Source: Nitrosomonadales bacterium
GTDB lineage: Bacteria > Pseudomonadota > Gammaproteobacteria > Burkholderiales > Methylophilaceae
Direction: 5' to 3'
DNA length: 5,558 nt
Assembly: GCA_018657165.1 (NCBI GenBank)
Contig: JABHXS010000080.1
Location: 1 to 5,558 of the forward strand
Shown here: piece after piece, positions 1-5,558 of the stretch
How the letters are laid out: every line of letters starts with the position of its first letter
Numbering within the stretch: position 1 is the stretch's first letter
Made by a program: the position numbers and the translations under genes
The notes under the pieces: generated by a model
Database searches by the model: none
What the model was told of the DNA's origin: nothing
Seen by the model: the letters and a program-made list of their open reading frames with translations, nothing else

Positions 1-955
1 CTTTATTAGGAAGATTAAGCCTTAGCGCCCCAGCAAGAGCAATCATAGCGCCATTATCTGTACAAAAATTTAAATCAGGAAAAAAGTAATCAAACTCATT
101 TTTTTTACACTCAGAAATAATTTTCTTTCGTAAAGTTTTATTAGCACCGACTCCACCAGAAATAATTATTCTATTCAAACCTTCTTGTTTGAGTGCTTGA
201 ATTGATTTTTTAACTAAAACATCCGTAATTGACTCCTCGAATGCATAAGCAATATCAGCTTTAATTTTTTCAGTTAAATCATTTTGTTTTTTTACCAAAT
301 ATAAAACAGCAGTTTTAAGGCCACTAAAACTAAAATCTAGTCCATTAGTATGCAAGAGGGGTCTTGGCAGCTCATATTGATTTTCTCCTTTTTCAGCTAG
401 TTTTGATAGAGCGGCCCCACCCGGGTATCCTATCCCTAAAAGTTGCGCTGTTTTATCAAATGCTTCACCAGCAGCATCATCAAGGGTATCCCCAATAATT
501 TTATATTTTCCTAGTTCTTTAACATGTATCAATTGTGAATGACCACCAGAAACTAGCAAAGCTATAAAGGGAAATTCAGGCTTTTCCTTTTCGAGCATAG
601 GAGCAAGCAGATGCCCTTCAAGATGATGGATAGGAATTGATTTTATCCCCAAGGCACAAGCCAAAGATTCTGCTACACTGCTTCCAACTAGGAGCGCACC
701 GGATAGGCCTGGACCAGCGGTGTATGCTATCGCCTCGATATTTTGAATATCAAGCTTACAATCCTTCAGCAAATCCTGAATCAGGGGGATAATATAGTTG
801 ATGTGATCTCTTGAGGCTAGTTCTGGAACCACTCCTCCGTATTCTGCATGAAGCTTAACTTGTGAATAGAGTTTGTGCCCTAATAACCCTTTTTCAGAAT
901 CATAGATTGCAACGCCAGTTTCATCACATGATGTTTCAATACCTAAGATAAGCAT
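1..955 (-). CDS. tsaD: tRNA N6-adenosine threonylcarbamoyltransferase TsaD (partial, C-terminus outside window)
   Basis: TsaD (Kae1/Qri7 family, formerly Gcp/YgjD) transfers the threonylcarbamoyl group from TC-AMP to A37 of ANN-decoding tRNAs, working with TsaB and TsaE in the cytoplasm. I translated the minus strand from the ATG at 955-953. It begins MLILGIETSCDETG, the family opening, and 318 codons are present. The metal-binding HxxxH is His111 and His115 (HHLEGH), and the later metal ligand is Asp300 in FCTDNGAM. Other family blocks are YTAGPGL (78-84), LLVSGGHSQL (133-142), DDAAGEAFDK (159-168), GLDFSFSGLKT (205-215) and SGGVGAN (266-272). Comparison with the 337-residue E. coli protein from memory indicates that about 20 C-terminal residues lie beyond the left edge. 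It is divergent from rpsU, an arrangement common in proteobacteria. No strong ribosome binding site precedes the start, only a weak AGTGAT about 10 bases upstream. Confidence 0.97.
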   Translation of the reverse strand, partial: MLILGIETSCDETGVAIYDSEKGLLGHKLYSQVKLHAEYGGVVPELASRDHINYIIPLIQDLLKDCKLDIQNIEAIAYTAGPGLSGALLVGSSVAESLACALGIKSIPIHHLEGHLLAPMLEKEKPEFPFIALLVSGGHSQLIHVKELGKYKIIGDTLDDAAGEAFDKTAQLLGIGYPGGAALSKLAEKGENQYELPRPLLHTNGLDFSFSGLKTAVLYLVKKQNDLTEKIKADIAYAFEESITDVLVKKSIQALKQEGLNRIIISGGVGANKTLRKKIISECKKNEFDYFFPDLNFCTDNGAMIALAGALRLNLPNK

Positions 956-985
956 GATTCTATTATCACTTTTTAGTTATATTTG

Positions 986-1014
986 TTGAAAAAAAAGCAT
1001 ATTAGCATTAAAAT
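986..1014 (+). promoter_or_regulatory. Sigma-70 promoter for the rpsU-yqeY-dnaG transcript
   Basis: TTGAAA at 986-991 and TAAAAT at 1009-1014 are exactly 17 bases apart. Each hexamer differs from consensus at one position. The predicted start near 1021 leaves a leader of about 70 bases before rpsU, which is AT-rich with only a weak 5-bp hairpin (AAGCT 1034-1038 with AGCTT 1043-1047). It is the best promoter match in the tsaD-rpsU gap, and the obvious driver of an abundant ribosomal protein gene. Confidence 0.75.
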
Positions 1015-1026
1015 AACGCCTTTCAG
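999..1026 (-). promoter_or_regulatory. Candidate sigma-70 promoter for tsaD
   Basis: Read on the minus strand, a -35-like CTGAAA (1026-1021) and a -10-like TAATAT (1004-999) are separated by 16 bases. The TG-C just before the -10 gives an extended -10. Transcription would start near 992, about 37 bases before the tsaD ATG. The match is moderate, and AT-rich DNA gives such matches by chance. It overlaps the rpsU promoter on the other strand. Confidence 0.4.
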
Positions 1027-1080
1027 TTTTACTAAGCTTAAAAGCTTTAATAAATCTGATTAAATTACAACTTTATATAT

Positions 1081-1086
1081 AAGAGA
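1081..1086 (+). promoter_or_regulatory. Ribosome binding site of rpsU
   Basis: AAGAGA lies six bases before the rpsU ATG at 1093. It is a moderate purine-rich Shine-Dalgarno match, not a full AGGAGG. It matters mainly by contrast, because the next two genes of the transcript have none. Confidence 0.55.
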
Positions 1087-1092
1087 TAATTA

Positions 1093-1305
1093 ATGTCAAT
1101 AATAAAAGTAAAAGAAAATGAGCCATTTGATATTGCTTTGAGAAGATTCAAAAGATTAATTGAAAAAACTGGTCTATTGAACGATTTAAGAGCAAGAGAA
1201 TTTTACGAGAAGCCTACATGGGTAAGAAAGCGTAAATCTGCTGCAGCTGTTAAAAGACAATACCGCAGACTCAGAAATCAAATGCTACCTCCAAAATTAT
1301 TCTAA
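1093..1305 (+). CDS. rpsU: 30S ribosomal protein bS21
   Basis: This is small-subunit protein bS21, which binds the 30S platform near the 3' end of 16S rRNA and supports initiation on natural mRNAs. The 70-residue product starts MSIIKVKENEPFDIALRRFKR and contains REFYEKP (35-41) followed by a Lys/Arg-rich helix (KRKSAAAVKRQYRR, 46-59). These are the signature blocks of the 71-residue E. coli protein, in the same order. The tail LPPKLF differs from the RRTRLY end of E. coli but keeps a terminal aromatic residue. The start is supported by alignment and by the AAGAGA upstream. It is the first gene of a set continuing with yqeY and dnaG, with a good sigma-70 promoter about 80 bases upstream. Identification is secure. 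Confidence 0.97.
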   Translation: MSIIKVKENEPFDIALRRFKRLIEKTGLLNDLRAREFYEKPTWVRKRKSAAAVKRQYRRLRNQMLPPKLF

Positions 1306-1317
1306 TTTAGCCCCCTC

Positions 1318-1767
1318 ATGTCGTTAAAAGAAAAAATTACTGTGGATATGCAAGATGCTATGCGCAGTAAGGATTCTGAAAAATTAAATGCAATCAGGTT
1401 ACTCCAGTCATCCATTAAGCAAAAAGAAGTAGATGATCGCGTAGATATAGACGATAAAATTATACTAAACATTATAGAAAAAATGCTCAAGCAGCGTCGT
1501 GATTCGATTGAAGCATTCAAAAAAGCAAATAGGAATGATTTGGTTGAAAAAGAAGAATTTGAAGTAAAAATCCTACAAAATTATATGCCAGAACCCCTTT
1601 CATCAGAGGATGTTGAAAAGGAAATTGATGATGCAATTAATGCTTTAGATGCCAAAAGTATGAAAGATATGGGTTCAGTGATGAACGCAGTTAAATTAAA
1701 GGTATCAGGCAGAGCAAATATGGCAGAAGTGTCCCAAAAGATTAAAGAAAAATTAACGAACGCTTAA
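1318..1767 (+). CDS. GatB/YqeY domain protein
   Basis: This 149-residue protein belongs to the GatB/YqeY family (named for B. subtilis YqeY), which resembles the C-terminal tail domain of GatB, the tRNA-dependent amidotransferase subunit. The visible family features are an opening helix MSLKEKITVDMQDAMRSKD, then KLNAIRLLQSSIKQKEVD (22-39) and QRRDSIEAFKKANR (59-72). These are followed by LQNYMPEPLS (86-95) and the C-terminal block KDMGSVMNAVKLKVSGRANM (116-135), ending in a short helix. The length is normal for the family. The role of the free-standing protein is not settled; a tRNA-related activity is an inference from GatB. Many gammaproteobacteria carry it between rpsU and dnaG, whereas E. 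coli does not. It starts 12 bases after rpsU and in the same frame, with no Shine-Dalgarno sequence (the gap reads TTTAGCCCCCTC). The rpsU TAA is the in-frame upstream stop, so no earlier ATG, GTG or TTG exists. Confidence 0.93.
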   Translation: MSLKEKITVDMQDAMRSKDSEKLNAIRLLQSSIKQKEVDDRVDIDDKIILNIIEKMLKQRRDSIEAFKKANRNDLVEKEEFEVKILQNYMPEPLSSEDVEKEIDDAINALDAKSMKDMGSVMNAVKLKVSGRANMAEVSQKIKEKLTNA

Positions 1768-1805
1768 CTATCACCATTTCATCATTATTAAGATAATATT
1801 CTATA

Positions 1806-3527
1806 ATGATTCCAGAATCCTTTATAAACGAATTATTAAATAGAGTTGATGTTGTCGACATTATTGATAAAAGAGTCCCTTTAAAGAAAGCAGGCGCAAA
1901 TTTTGTTGCTTGTTGCCCCTTTCACCAGGAAAAAACACCCTCTTTCTCTGTTAGCCCATCAAAGCAGTTTTATCATTGTTTTGGCTGTGGCGCTCACGGC
2001 TCCGCCATTAGCTTTCTGATAGATCATGACGGATTAAATTTTATTGATTCGATTCAAGAGTTAGCAAAAGTTGTCGGACTAAAGGTGCCTAATCAGGTAG
2101 ATGAGAAACCAGAAAAAAAGAAAGAAAATATTATTTTAGAAGATTCACTGATATTAGCTAAAAAATATTACCAAGCAAAACTGAAAGACTCACCACAAGC
2201 AATTCAATACTTAAAATCTAGAGGCTTAACTGGAGAAATTGCAAAAGAGTTTTCTATAGGGTTTGCTCCCGAGGGGTGGAACAATTTAAATGAAGTTTTT
2301 AAAGATTATGATAATGATGCATTAATTAAATCAGGCTTAATTAGTAAAAACGATAAAGGGAAAAGATATGATCGCTTTAGAAATAGAATTATGTTTCCTA
2401 TCTATAATGCAAAAGGGCAATTAGTTGGTTTTGGAGGTCGTGTAATAGACGAAAATGACACTCCTAAGTATTACAACTCACCTGAAACTTCTTTATTTCA
2501 GAAAAGTTACGAGTTATACGGGTTACTGGCAGCAAGGAAGGCGATAAGAGAGAAAGGTTATGTTCTTGTGGTTGAAGGCTATATGGATGTAGTTAGTTTA
2601 GCGCAACATGGCATTAGAAATGTTGTAGCAACGTTGGGGACAGCGACAACAAGTTTTCACATCCAAAAACTAATGAGATATACACCCGAAATTATTTTTT
2701 GTTTTGATGGAGATAATGCAGGTAAATCTGCTGCCTGGCGAGCAATGAAAAATTCATTAACATCCGTGACGGATGAAGTGCAATTAAAATTTTTATTTCT
2801 TTCCGATCAACATGATCCAGATTCTTATGTGCGGCAACACTCGAAAGAAAAATTCGAAGATTTAGCAAAACACGCAATACCGCTATCAGAATACATAATT
2901 CAGTATTTAACACAAAATAATAACTTGAATAGCCAAGAGGAACGTGTCAAATTTTTAAATGAAGTAGGGCCTATACTAGAAAATATTGCCTCTTCAAAAT
3001 TGACTTTTTTGTTTAAGAAAAGGATATCTGTCTTACTGGATTTAACAACAGATGAGTTGGATAAGGTCATTAAGGTTAAAAATAAAGGAAATACAAAACC
3101 GCCGGCACAGCAATTAAAAAGACAAACAACTTCAGTGGTCAGAAGGTTTGTATCGTTGTTAATTTTGGACCCTACATTAGTCAAAAAATCTGATCAAGAT
3201 ATTGCCTGGGGAGACACATTAGACGAGCAACTCGCGCAAACATGCATTGCTAAACTCCTAACTGATGAAGACCATAACACGGCGTCTATTTTTCACTTTT
3301 TAAATAATAGATTTGATAATGATTTTATTGATGAAATTAAATCACAAGTATTGAACTTTGATGAAAAAATGAGTCTAAATGATGAATTAGATGGACTTCG
3401 AAAAAAAATTAAACAAAAGAAATATCAAACTATAAATAAATCAAAATTAGATGCCATCAAGCATAAAAGTTTTAATACCTTAAGCCCGGAAGAAAAAGAA
3501 TTTCTAAAAGCAATCACCAAGAGGTAA
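1806..3527 (+). CDS. dnaG: DNA primase DnaG
   Basis: DnaG makes the RNA primers for Okazaki fragments and for leading-strand start, and is recruited by the DnaB helicase. The 573-residue protein (E. coli 581) has all three domains. The zinc-binding domain (about 1-100) has CHC2 ligands Cys37, His40, Cys58 and Cys61 in CPFH and CFGCG. A Lys/Glu-rich linker lies at 99-107. The polymerase core contains DRFRNRIMFPI (189-199) and TPKYYNSPET (219-228). Its TOPRIM residues are Glu257 (VVEGYMD), Asp301 and Asp303 (FDGDNAG), and Asp337 and Asp339 (HDPDSYV). The helicase-binding C-terminal domain (about 440-573) is less conserved. The ATG at 1806 aligns with the E. coli N-terminus (IPxxFINxLL). An in-frame TAA at 1794-1796 excludes an earlier start. 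No Shine-Dalgarno sequence is visible. The 3' end overlaps an intrinsic terminator. Confidence 0.97.
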   Translation: MIPESFINELLNRVDVVDIIDKRVPLKKAGANFVACCPFHQEKTPSFSVSPSKQFYHCFGCGAHGSAISFLIDHDGLNFIDSIQELAKVVGLKVPNQVDEKPEKKKENIILEDSLILAKKYYQAKLKDSPQAIQYLKSRGLTGEIAKEFSIGFAPEGWNNLNEVFKDYDNDALIKSGLISKNDKGKRYDRFRNRIMFPIYNAKGQLVGFGGRVIDENDTPKYYNSPETSLFQKSYELYGLLAARKAIREKGYVLVVEGYMDVVSLAQHGIRNVVATLGTATTSFHIQKLMRYTPEIIFCFDGDNAGKSAAWRAMKNSLTSVTDEVQLKFLFLSDQHDPDSYVRQHSKEKFEDLAKHAIPLSEYIIQYLTQNNNLNSQEERVKFLNEVGPILENIASSKLTFLFKKRISVLLDLTTDELDKVIKVKNKGNTKPPAQQLKRQTTSVVRRFVSLLILDPTLVKKSDQDIAWGDTLDEQLAQTCIAKLLTDEDHNTASIFHFLNNRFDNDFIDEIKSQVLNFDEKMSLNDELDGLRKKIKQKKYQTINKSKLDAIKHKSFNTLSPEEKEFLKAITKR

Positions 3528-3540
3528 GTGATTGCTTTTT
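3506..3540 (+). terminator. Intrinsic terminator overlapping the dnaG stop codon
   Basis: The left arm 3506-3517 (AAAAGCAATCAC) pairs perfectly with the right arm 3528-3539 (GTGATTGCTTTT), giving a 12-bp stem with a 10-base loop and a T tract that continues as TTTTTATATATTTTT. The arms come from the last dnaG codons (Leu567 to Thr571) and the bases after the stop. The loop holds the codons for Lys572, Arg573 and TAA. It would end the rpsU-yqeY-dnaG transcript before rpoD. The A run on the 5' side could make it work on the other strand too, but no gene there needs it. Confidence 0.88.
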
Positions 3541-3573
3541 ATATATTTTTAAAATTTTTGAGGCAATGAGTAA

Positions 3574-3602
3574 TTGATTTAAACAGGATATTTTGATAAA
3601 AT
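3574..3602 (+). promoter_or_regulatory. Sigma-70 promoter for rpoD
   Basis: TTGATT (3574-3579) and TAAAAT (3597-3602) are 17 bases apart, and the TG at 3594-3595 one base before the -10 makes an extended -10 element. Transcription would start near 3609, giving a leader of about 47 bases. It lies just after the terminator, so rpoD can be transcribed separately from dnaG and, because RpoD is the primary sigma factor, probably under its own product. The spacing and -10 hexamer are the same as in the rpsU promoter. Confidence 0.72.
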
Positions 3603-3645
3603 CCATCACTCAAATTTATTTGTAGAAACATTCCTAAATATACTT

Positions 3646-3651
3646 AGAGGT
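3646..3651 (+). promoter_or_regulatory. Ribosome binding site that sets the rpoD start
   Basis: AGAGGT ends four bases before the ATG at 3656. It is the clearest Shine-Dalgarno sequence in the window. It favours this start over the in-frame ATG at 3773-3775, which has no comparable site and would give an N-terminus like that of E. coli RpoD. Confidence 0.75.
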
Positions 3652-3655
3652 AGCC

Positions 3656-5558
3656 ATGGCAAGACCTAGAAAGAACCCCGCGGATAAAAAAACAAAAAGT
3701 GTTACCCGAGTTAAAAAATTAAAAGATCTTTTCTTAAAAGAGAACACTCCCCAAGAAGCTGAAAATCGAAGAATGCAGCTAAAGGCTCTAATCATACTGG
3801 GCAAAGAGAGAGGTTACCTTACATACGCAGAAATTAATGACCATCTCCCGGATGAGGTATCTGAGAGTGAGCAAATTGAAGGCATTATTGGCATCATCAA
3901 TGATATGGGAATTATGGTTTATGACGAAGCCCCTGATGCTGAAGCTTTGTTAATGTCAGACGCACCCGCACCTGTAACAGACGAAGAGGCTGCTGAAGAG
4001 GCGGAGCAGGCATTAACGACAGTAGACTCTGATTTTGGAAGAACAACAGATCCTGTTCGAATGTATATGCGGGAAATGGGAACGGTTGACTTACTCACAC
4101 GTGAAGGTGAAATTGAAATTGCTAAAAGAATTGAAGAGGGCCTGAGATCAATGGTTCAAGCAATCTCTGCTTCACCCGGCATTATTAACGACCTGATGGT
4201 CATGGCTGATAAAGTTCGTAAAGATGAGTTAGGCGTGGACGAGTTTGTTGATGGGTTGATTGATGTCGAAGCTGAAAAAGAATTAGCGAAAGTAGAGGCG
4301 GCTTTAGAAAGTGCGGCTGATGAAGGCGCTGAAGAAGAAGATGATGATCAGGATGACACAGGAAAAGCTAGCGGGATGTCAGAGGAAGATCTTAAGATTT
4401 TCACAAAAGAGGTACTTAAGCGTTTCAGTTCAATTAAAAGGGCGCATAACAAATTAGAAGCCTTAAGAAAACAAAAAAAATGGATGGATGATCCTGAATA
4501 TAAAAAACACCAAGACTCTATAGTTAAAGTGCTTGTAAATTTTAGATTTTCATCAAAATTTGTAGAGGTTCTATGCGATAAAATTAGAATTTATATTAAA
4601 AATATCAGGCACCATGAAAAAGAAATCATGGAATTCTGTGTTTTTGAATCAAAAATGCCAAGAGGACATTTTATAAAGAGCTTTGCTGAGAACTCAACCA
4701 ACCTTAAATGGTTAAAAGCTGAGCTAAAAGCAGATAAGCCTTATGTCAAAAGAATGAAAGAACTCAGACATTCAATCATTGACCAGCAAAATAAATTAAT
4801 TGGAATTGAAGAAGAGACCGGCCTACCAATTAAGAATTTTAAAGAAATAAACAAGCAGATGACTAAGGGCGAGTTTAAAGCCAAGGCTGCTAAGCGTGAG
4901 ATGATTGAGGCAAACTTAAGGCTAGTTATTTCAATAGCAAAAAAATATACCAACAGAGGCTTGCAATTCTTAGATTTAATTCAAGAGGGAAATATTGGTC
5001 TTATGAAAGCCGTTGATAAATTTGAGTATCGACGAGGGTATAAGTTTTCAACTTACGCGACATGGTGGATAAGGCAGGCAATAACAAGATCAATTGCTGA
5101 CCAAGCTAGAACAATTAGAATTCCAGTGCATATGATTGAGACAATCAATAAAATGAATCGAATTTCAAGACAAATTCTACAGGAAACTGGAGAAGAGCCA
5201 GAACCGTCAGAATTAGCAGAAAAAATGGAAATGCCAGAAGAAAAAATTCGTAAAATTTTAAAAATTTCTAAAGAGCCTATCTCAATGGAAACTCCCATTG
5301 GAGATGATGAAGATTCTCATCTTGGGGATTTTATTGAGGATCAAGGTACACTAACTCCAGCTGATTCTGCGATATATGGAAATCTAAGGCATGTCACTTC
5401 TGATATTTTAGAGAGCCTAACGCCACGTGAGGCTAAAGTGCTTAGAATGAGATTCGGTATTGAAATGAATACAGATCATACCTTAGAAGAGGTTGGTAAG
5501 CAGTTTGATGTGACGAGAGAACGAATTAGGCAAATTGAAGCTAAAGCTCTTCGTAAGC
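3656..5558 (+). CDS. rpoD: RNA polymerase primary sigma factor RpoD (sigma-70), partial at right edge
   Basis: This is the housekeeping sigma factor, which directs RNA polymerase to -10/-35 promoters. I translated 634 codons without interruption. In order: a basic N-terminal extension (1 to about 38); region 1.1 (about 41-100, with ERGYLTYAEINDHLP); region 1.2 (DPVRMYMREMG, 132-142); and a non-conserved region with an acidic stretch (226-234). Region 2 follows (NLRLVISIAKKYTNRG, 420-435, through YATWWIRQAITRSIADQ, 467-483). Trp470, Trp471, Gln474 and Thr477 match the E. coli residues that melt and read the -10. Then come region 3, the sigma finger (DDEDSHLGDFIED, 550-562) and the region 4.2 helix-turn-helix (610-634), with Arg621 and Arg625 matching the -35 contacts. 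By comparison with 613-residue E. coli RpoD, about 16 residues lie past the edge. It has its own promoter and follows the dnaG terminator. Confidence 0.97.
   Translation, partial: MARPRKNPADKKTKSVTRVKKLKDLFLKENTPQEAENRRMQLKALIILGKERGYLTYAEINDHLPDEVSESEQIEGIIGIINDMGIMVYDEAPDAEALLMSDAPAPVTDEEAAEEAEQALTTVDSDFGRTTDPVRMYMREMGTVDLLTREGEIEIAKRIEEGLRSMVQAISASPGIINDLMVMADKVRKDELGVDEFVDGLIDVEAEKELAKVEAALESAADEGAEEEDDDQDDTGKASGMSEEDLKIFTKEVLKRFSSIKRAHNKLEALRKQKKWMDDPEYKKHQDSIVKVLVNFRFSSKFVEVLCDKIRIYIKNIRHHEKEIMEFCVFESKMPRGHFIKSFAENSTNLKWLKAELKADKPYVKRMKELRHSIIDQQNKLIGIEEETGLPIKNFKEINKQMTKGEFKAKAAKREMIEANLRLVISIAKKYTNRGLQFLDLIQEGNIGLMKAVDKFEYRRGYKFSTYATWWIRQAITRSIADQARTIRIPVHMIETINKMNRISRQILQETGEEPEPSELAEKMEMPEEKIRKILKISKEPISMETPIGDDEDSHLGDFIEDQGTLTPADSAIYGNLRHVTSDILESLTPREAKVLRMRFGIEMNTDHTLEEVGKQFDVTRERIRQIEAKALRK

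Noticed and set aside
956..1092. LexA-type box near rpsU, as seen in the E. coli operon
   Set aside because: No CTGT-N8-ACAG pattern is present in the gap between tsaD and rpsU.
1302..1520. Open frame of 72 codons on the minus strand
   Set aside because: It lies wholly opposite yqeY, has no ribosome binding site or recognisable domain, and its Ser/Ile-rich product is typical of an antisense shadow.
1768..1805. Possible separate promoter or terminator between yqeY and dnaG
   Set aside because: There is no GC-rich hairpin. TATAAT at 1802-1807 overlaps the dnaG ATG, so it cannot serve dnaG, and no good -35/-10 pair fits upstream.
2692..3184. Two minus-strand open frames (2692-2913 and 2900-3184) inside dnaG
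   Set aside because: dnaG is uninterrupted here with conserved TOPRIM motifs. The antisense frames show no family resemblance or start signals.
3586..3604. Imperfect palindrome (GGATATTTTG and its partial complement) over the rpoD -10
   Set aside because: It has mismatches near the centre and is largely explained by the -10 element itself. It is not convincing as an operator.
3611..3622. CAAATTTATTTG hairpin in the rpoD leader
   Set aside because: The stem is only four AT-rich base pairs and is expected by chance. It is not a riboswitch or attenuator.
3300..3655. Heat-shock (sigma-32) promoter before rpoD, as in E. coli
   Set aside because: I found no CTTGAAA plus CCCCAT pair at suitable spacing in the dnaG 3' end or the gap.
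4473..4480. Run of eight A in rpoD as a slippage or frameshift site
   Set aside because: It encodes Gln-Lys-Lys in the variable region, the frame continues correctly after it, and no stimulatory element is visible. A simple AT-rich codon effect is enough.
4741..5298. Two minus-strand open frames (4741-4953 and 5053-5298), apparently hydrophobic
   Set aside because: They are opposite the most conserved part of rpoD. The hydrophobicity comes from the complement of Lys/Glu-rich codons, not from a membrane protein.
1..5558. An undescribed defence, mobile or biosynthetic system
   Set aside because: Every coding stretch is a standard core gene in a standard order. There are no repeats, integrase or transposase genes, tRNA-edge junctions or composition breaks.

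Overview
The window is a conserved chromosomal housekeeping locus: the macromolecular-synthesis operon region of a low-GC gammaproteobacterium. The order is tsaD (leftward, cut by the left edge), then rightward rpsU, a yqeY-family gene, dnaG and rpoD (cut by the right edge). All five proteins align closely with the E. coli type or, for YqeY, with the family signature. The sigma-70 core regions, the DnaG CHC2 zinc finger and TOPRIM motifs and the TsaD HxxxH site are intact. The composition is AT-rich (about 35-40% GC by eye, with many AGA/AGG and AAA codons). This fits marine oligotrophic or symbiotic gammaproteobacteria, but I cannot name a genus from sequence alone.

Layout. Bases 1-955: tsaD on the minus strand, 318 codons, lacking about the last 20. 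Bases 956-1092: a divergent intergenic region with a good sigma-70 promoter for rpsU (TTGAAA, 17 bases, TAAAAT) that overlaps a weaker candidate promoter for tsaD. Bases 1093-1305: rpsU. Bases 1318-1767: yqeY-like gene, 12 bases after rpsU and in the same frame. Bases 1806-3527: dnaG. Bases 3506-3540: a strong intrinsic terminator whose left arm lies in the last codons of dnaG and whose loop contains the dnaG stop codon. Bases 3574-3602: a strong extended -10 promoter for rpoD. Bases 3656-5558: rpoD with a good Shine-Dalgarno sequence and an unusual basic N-terminal extension. No gene-free stretch exceeds 300 bases.

Function. The genes link translation (S21, and t6A modification of tRNA by TsaD), replication priming (DnaG) and transcription initiation (RpoD). 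Here rpsU-yqeY-dnaG look like one transcript from the rpsU promoter. rpoD is separated from them by a terminator and its own promoter. yqeY and dnaG have no recognisable Shine-Dalgarno sequence, while rpsU and rpoD do, which suggests protein levels are set largely at translation.

I found no mobile element, CRISPR array, RNA gene or novel system. The points worth a second look are regulatory or N-terminal details of an otherwise ordinary region.
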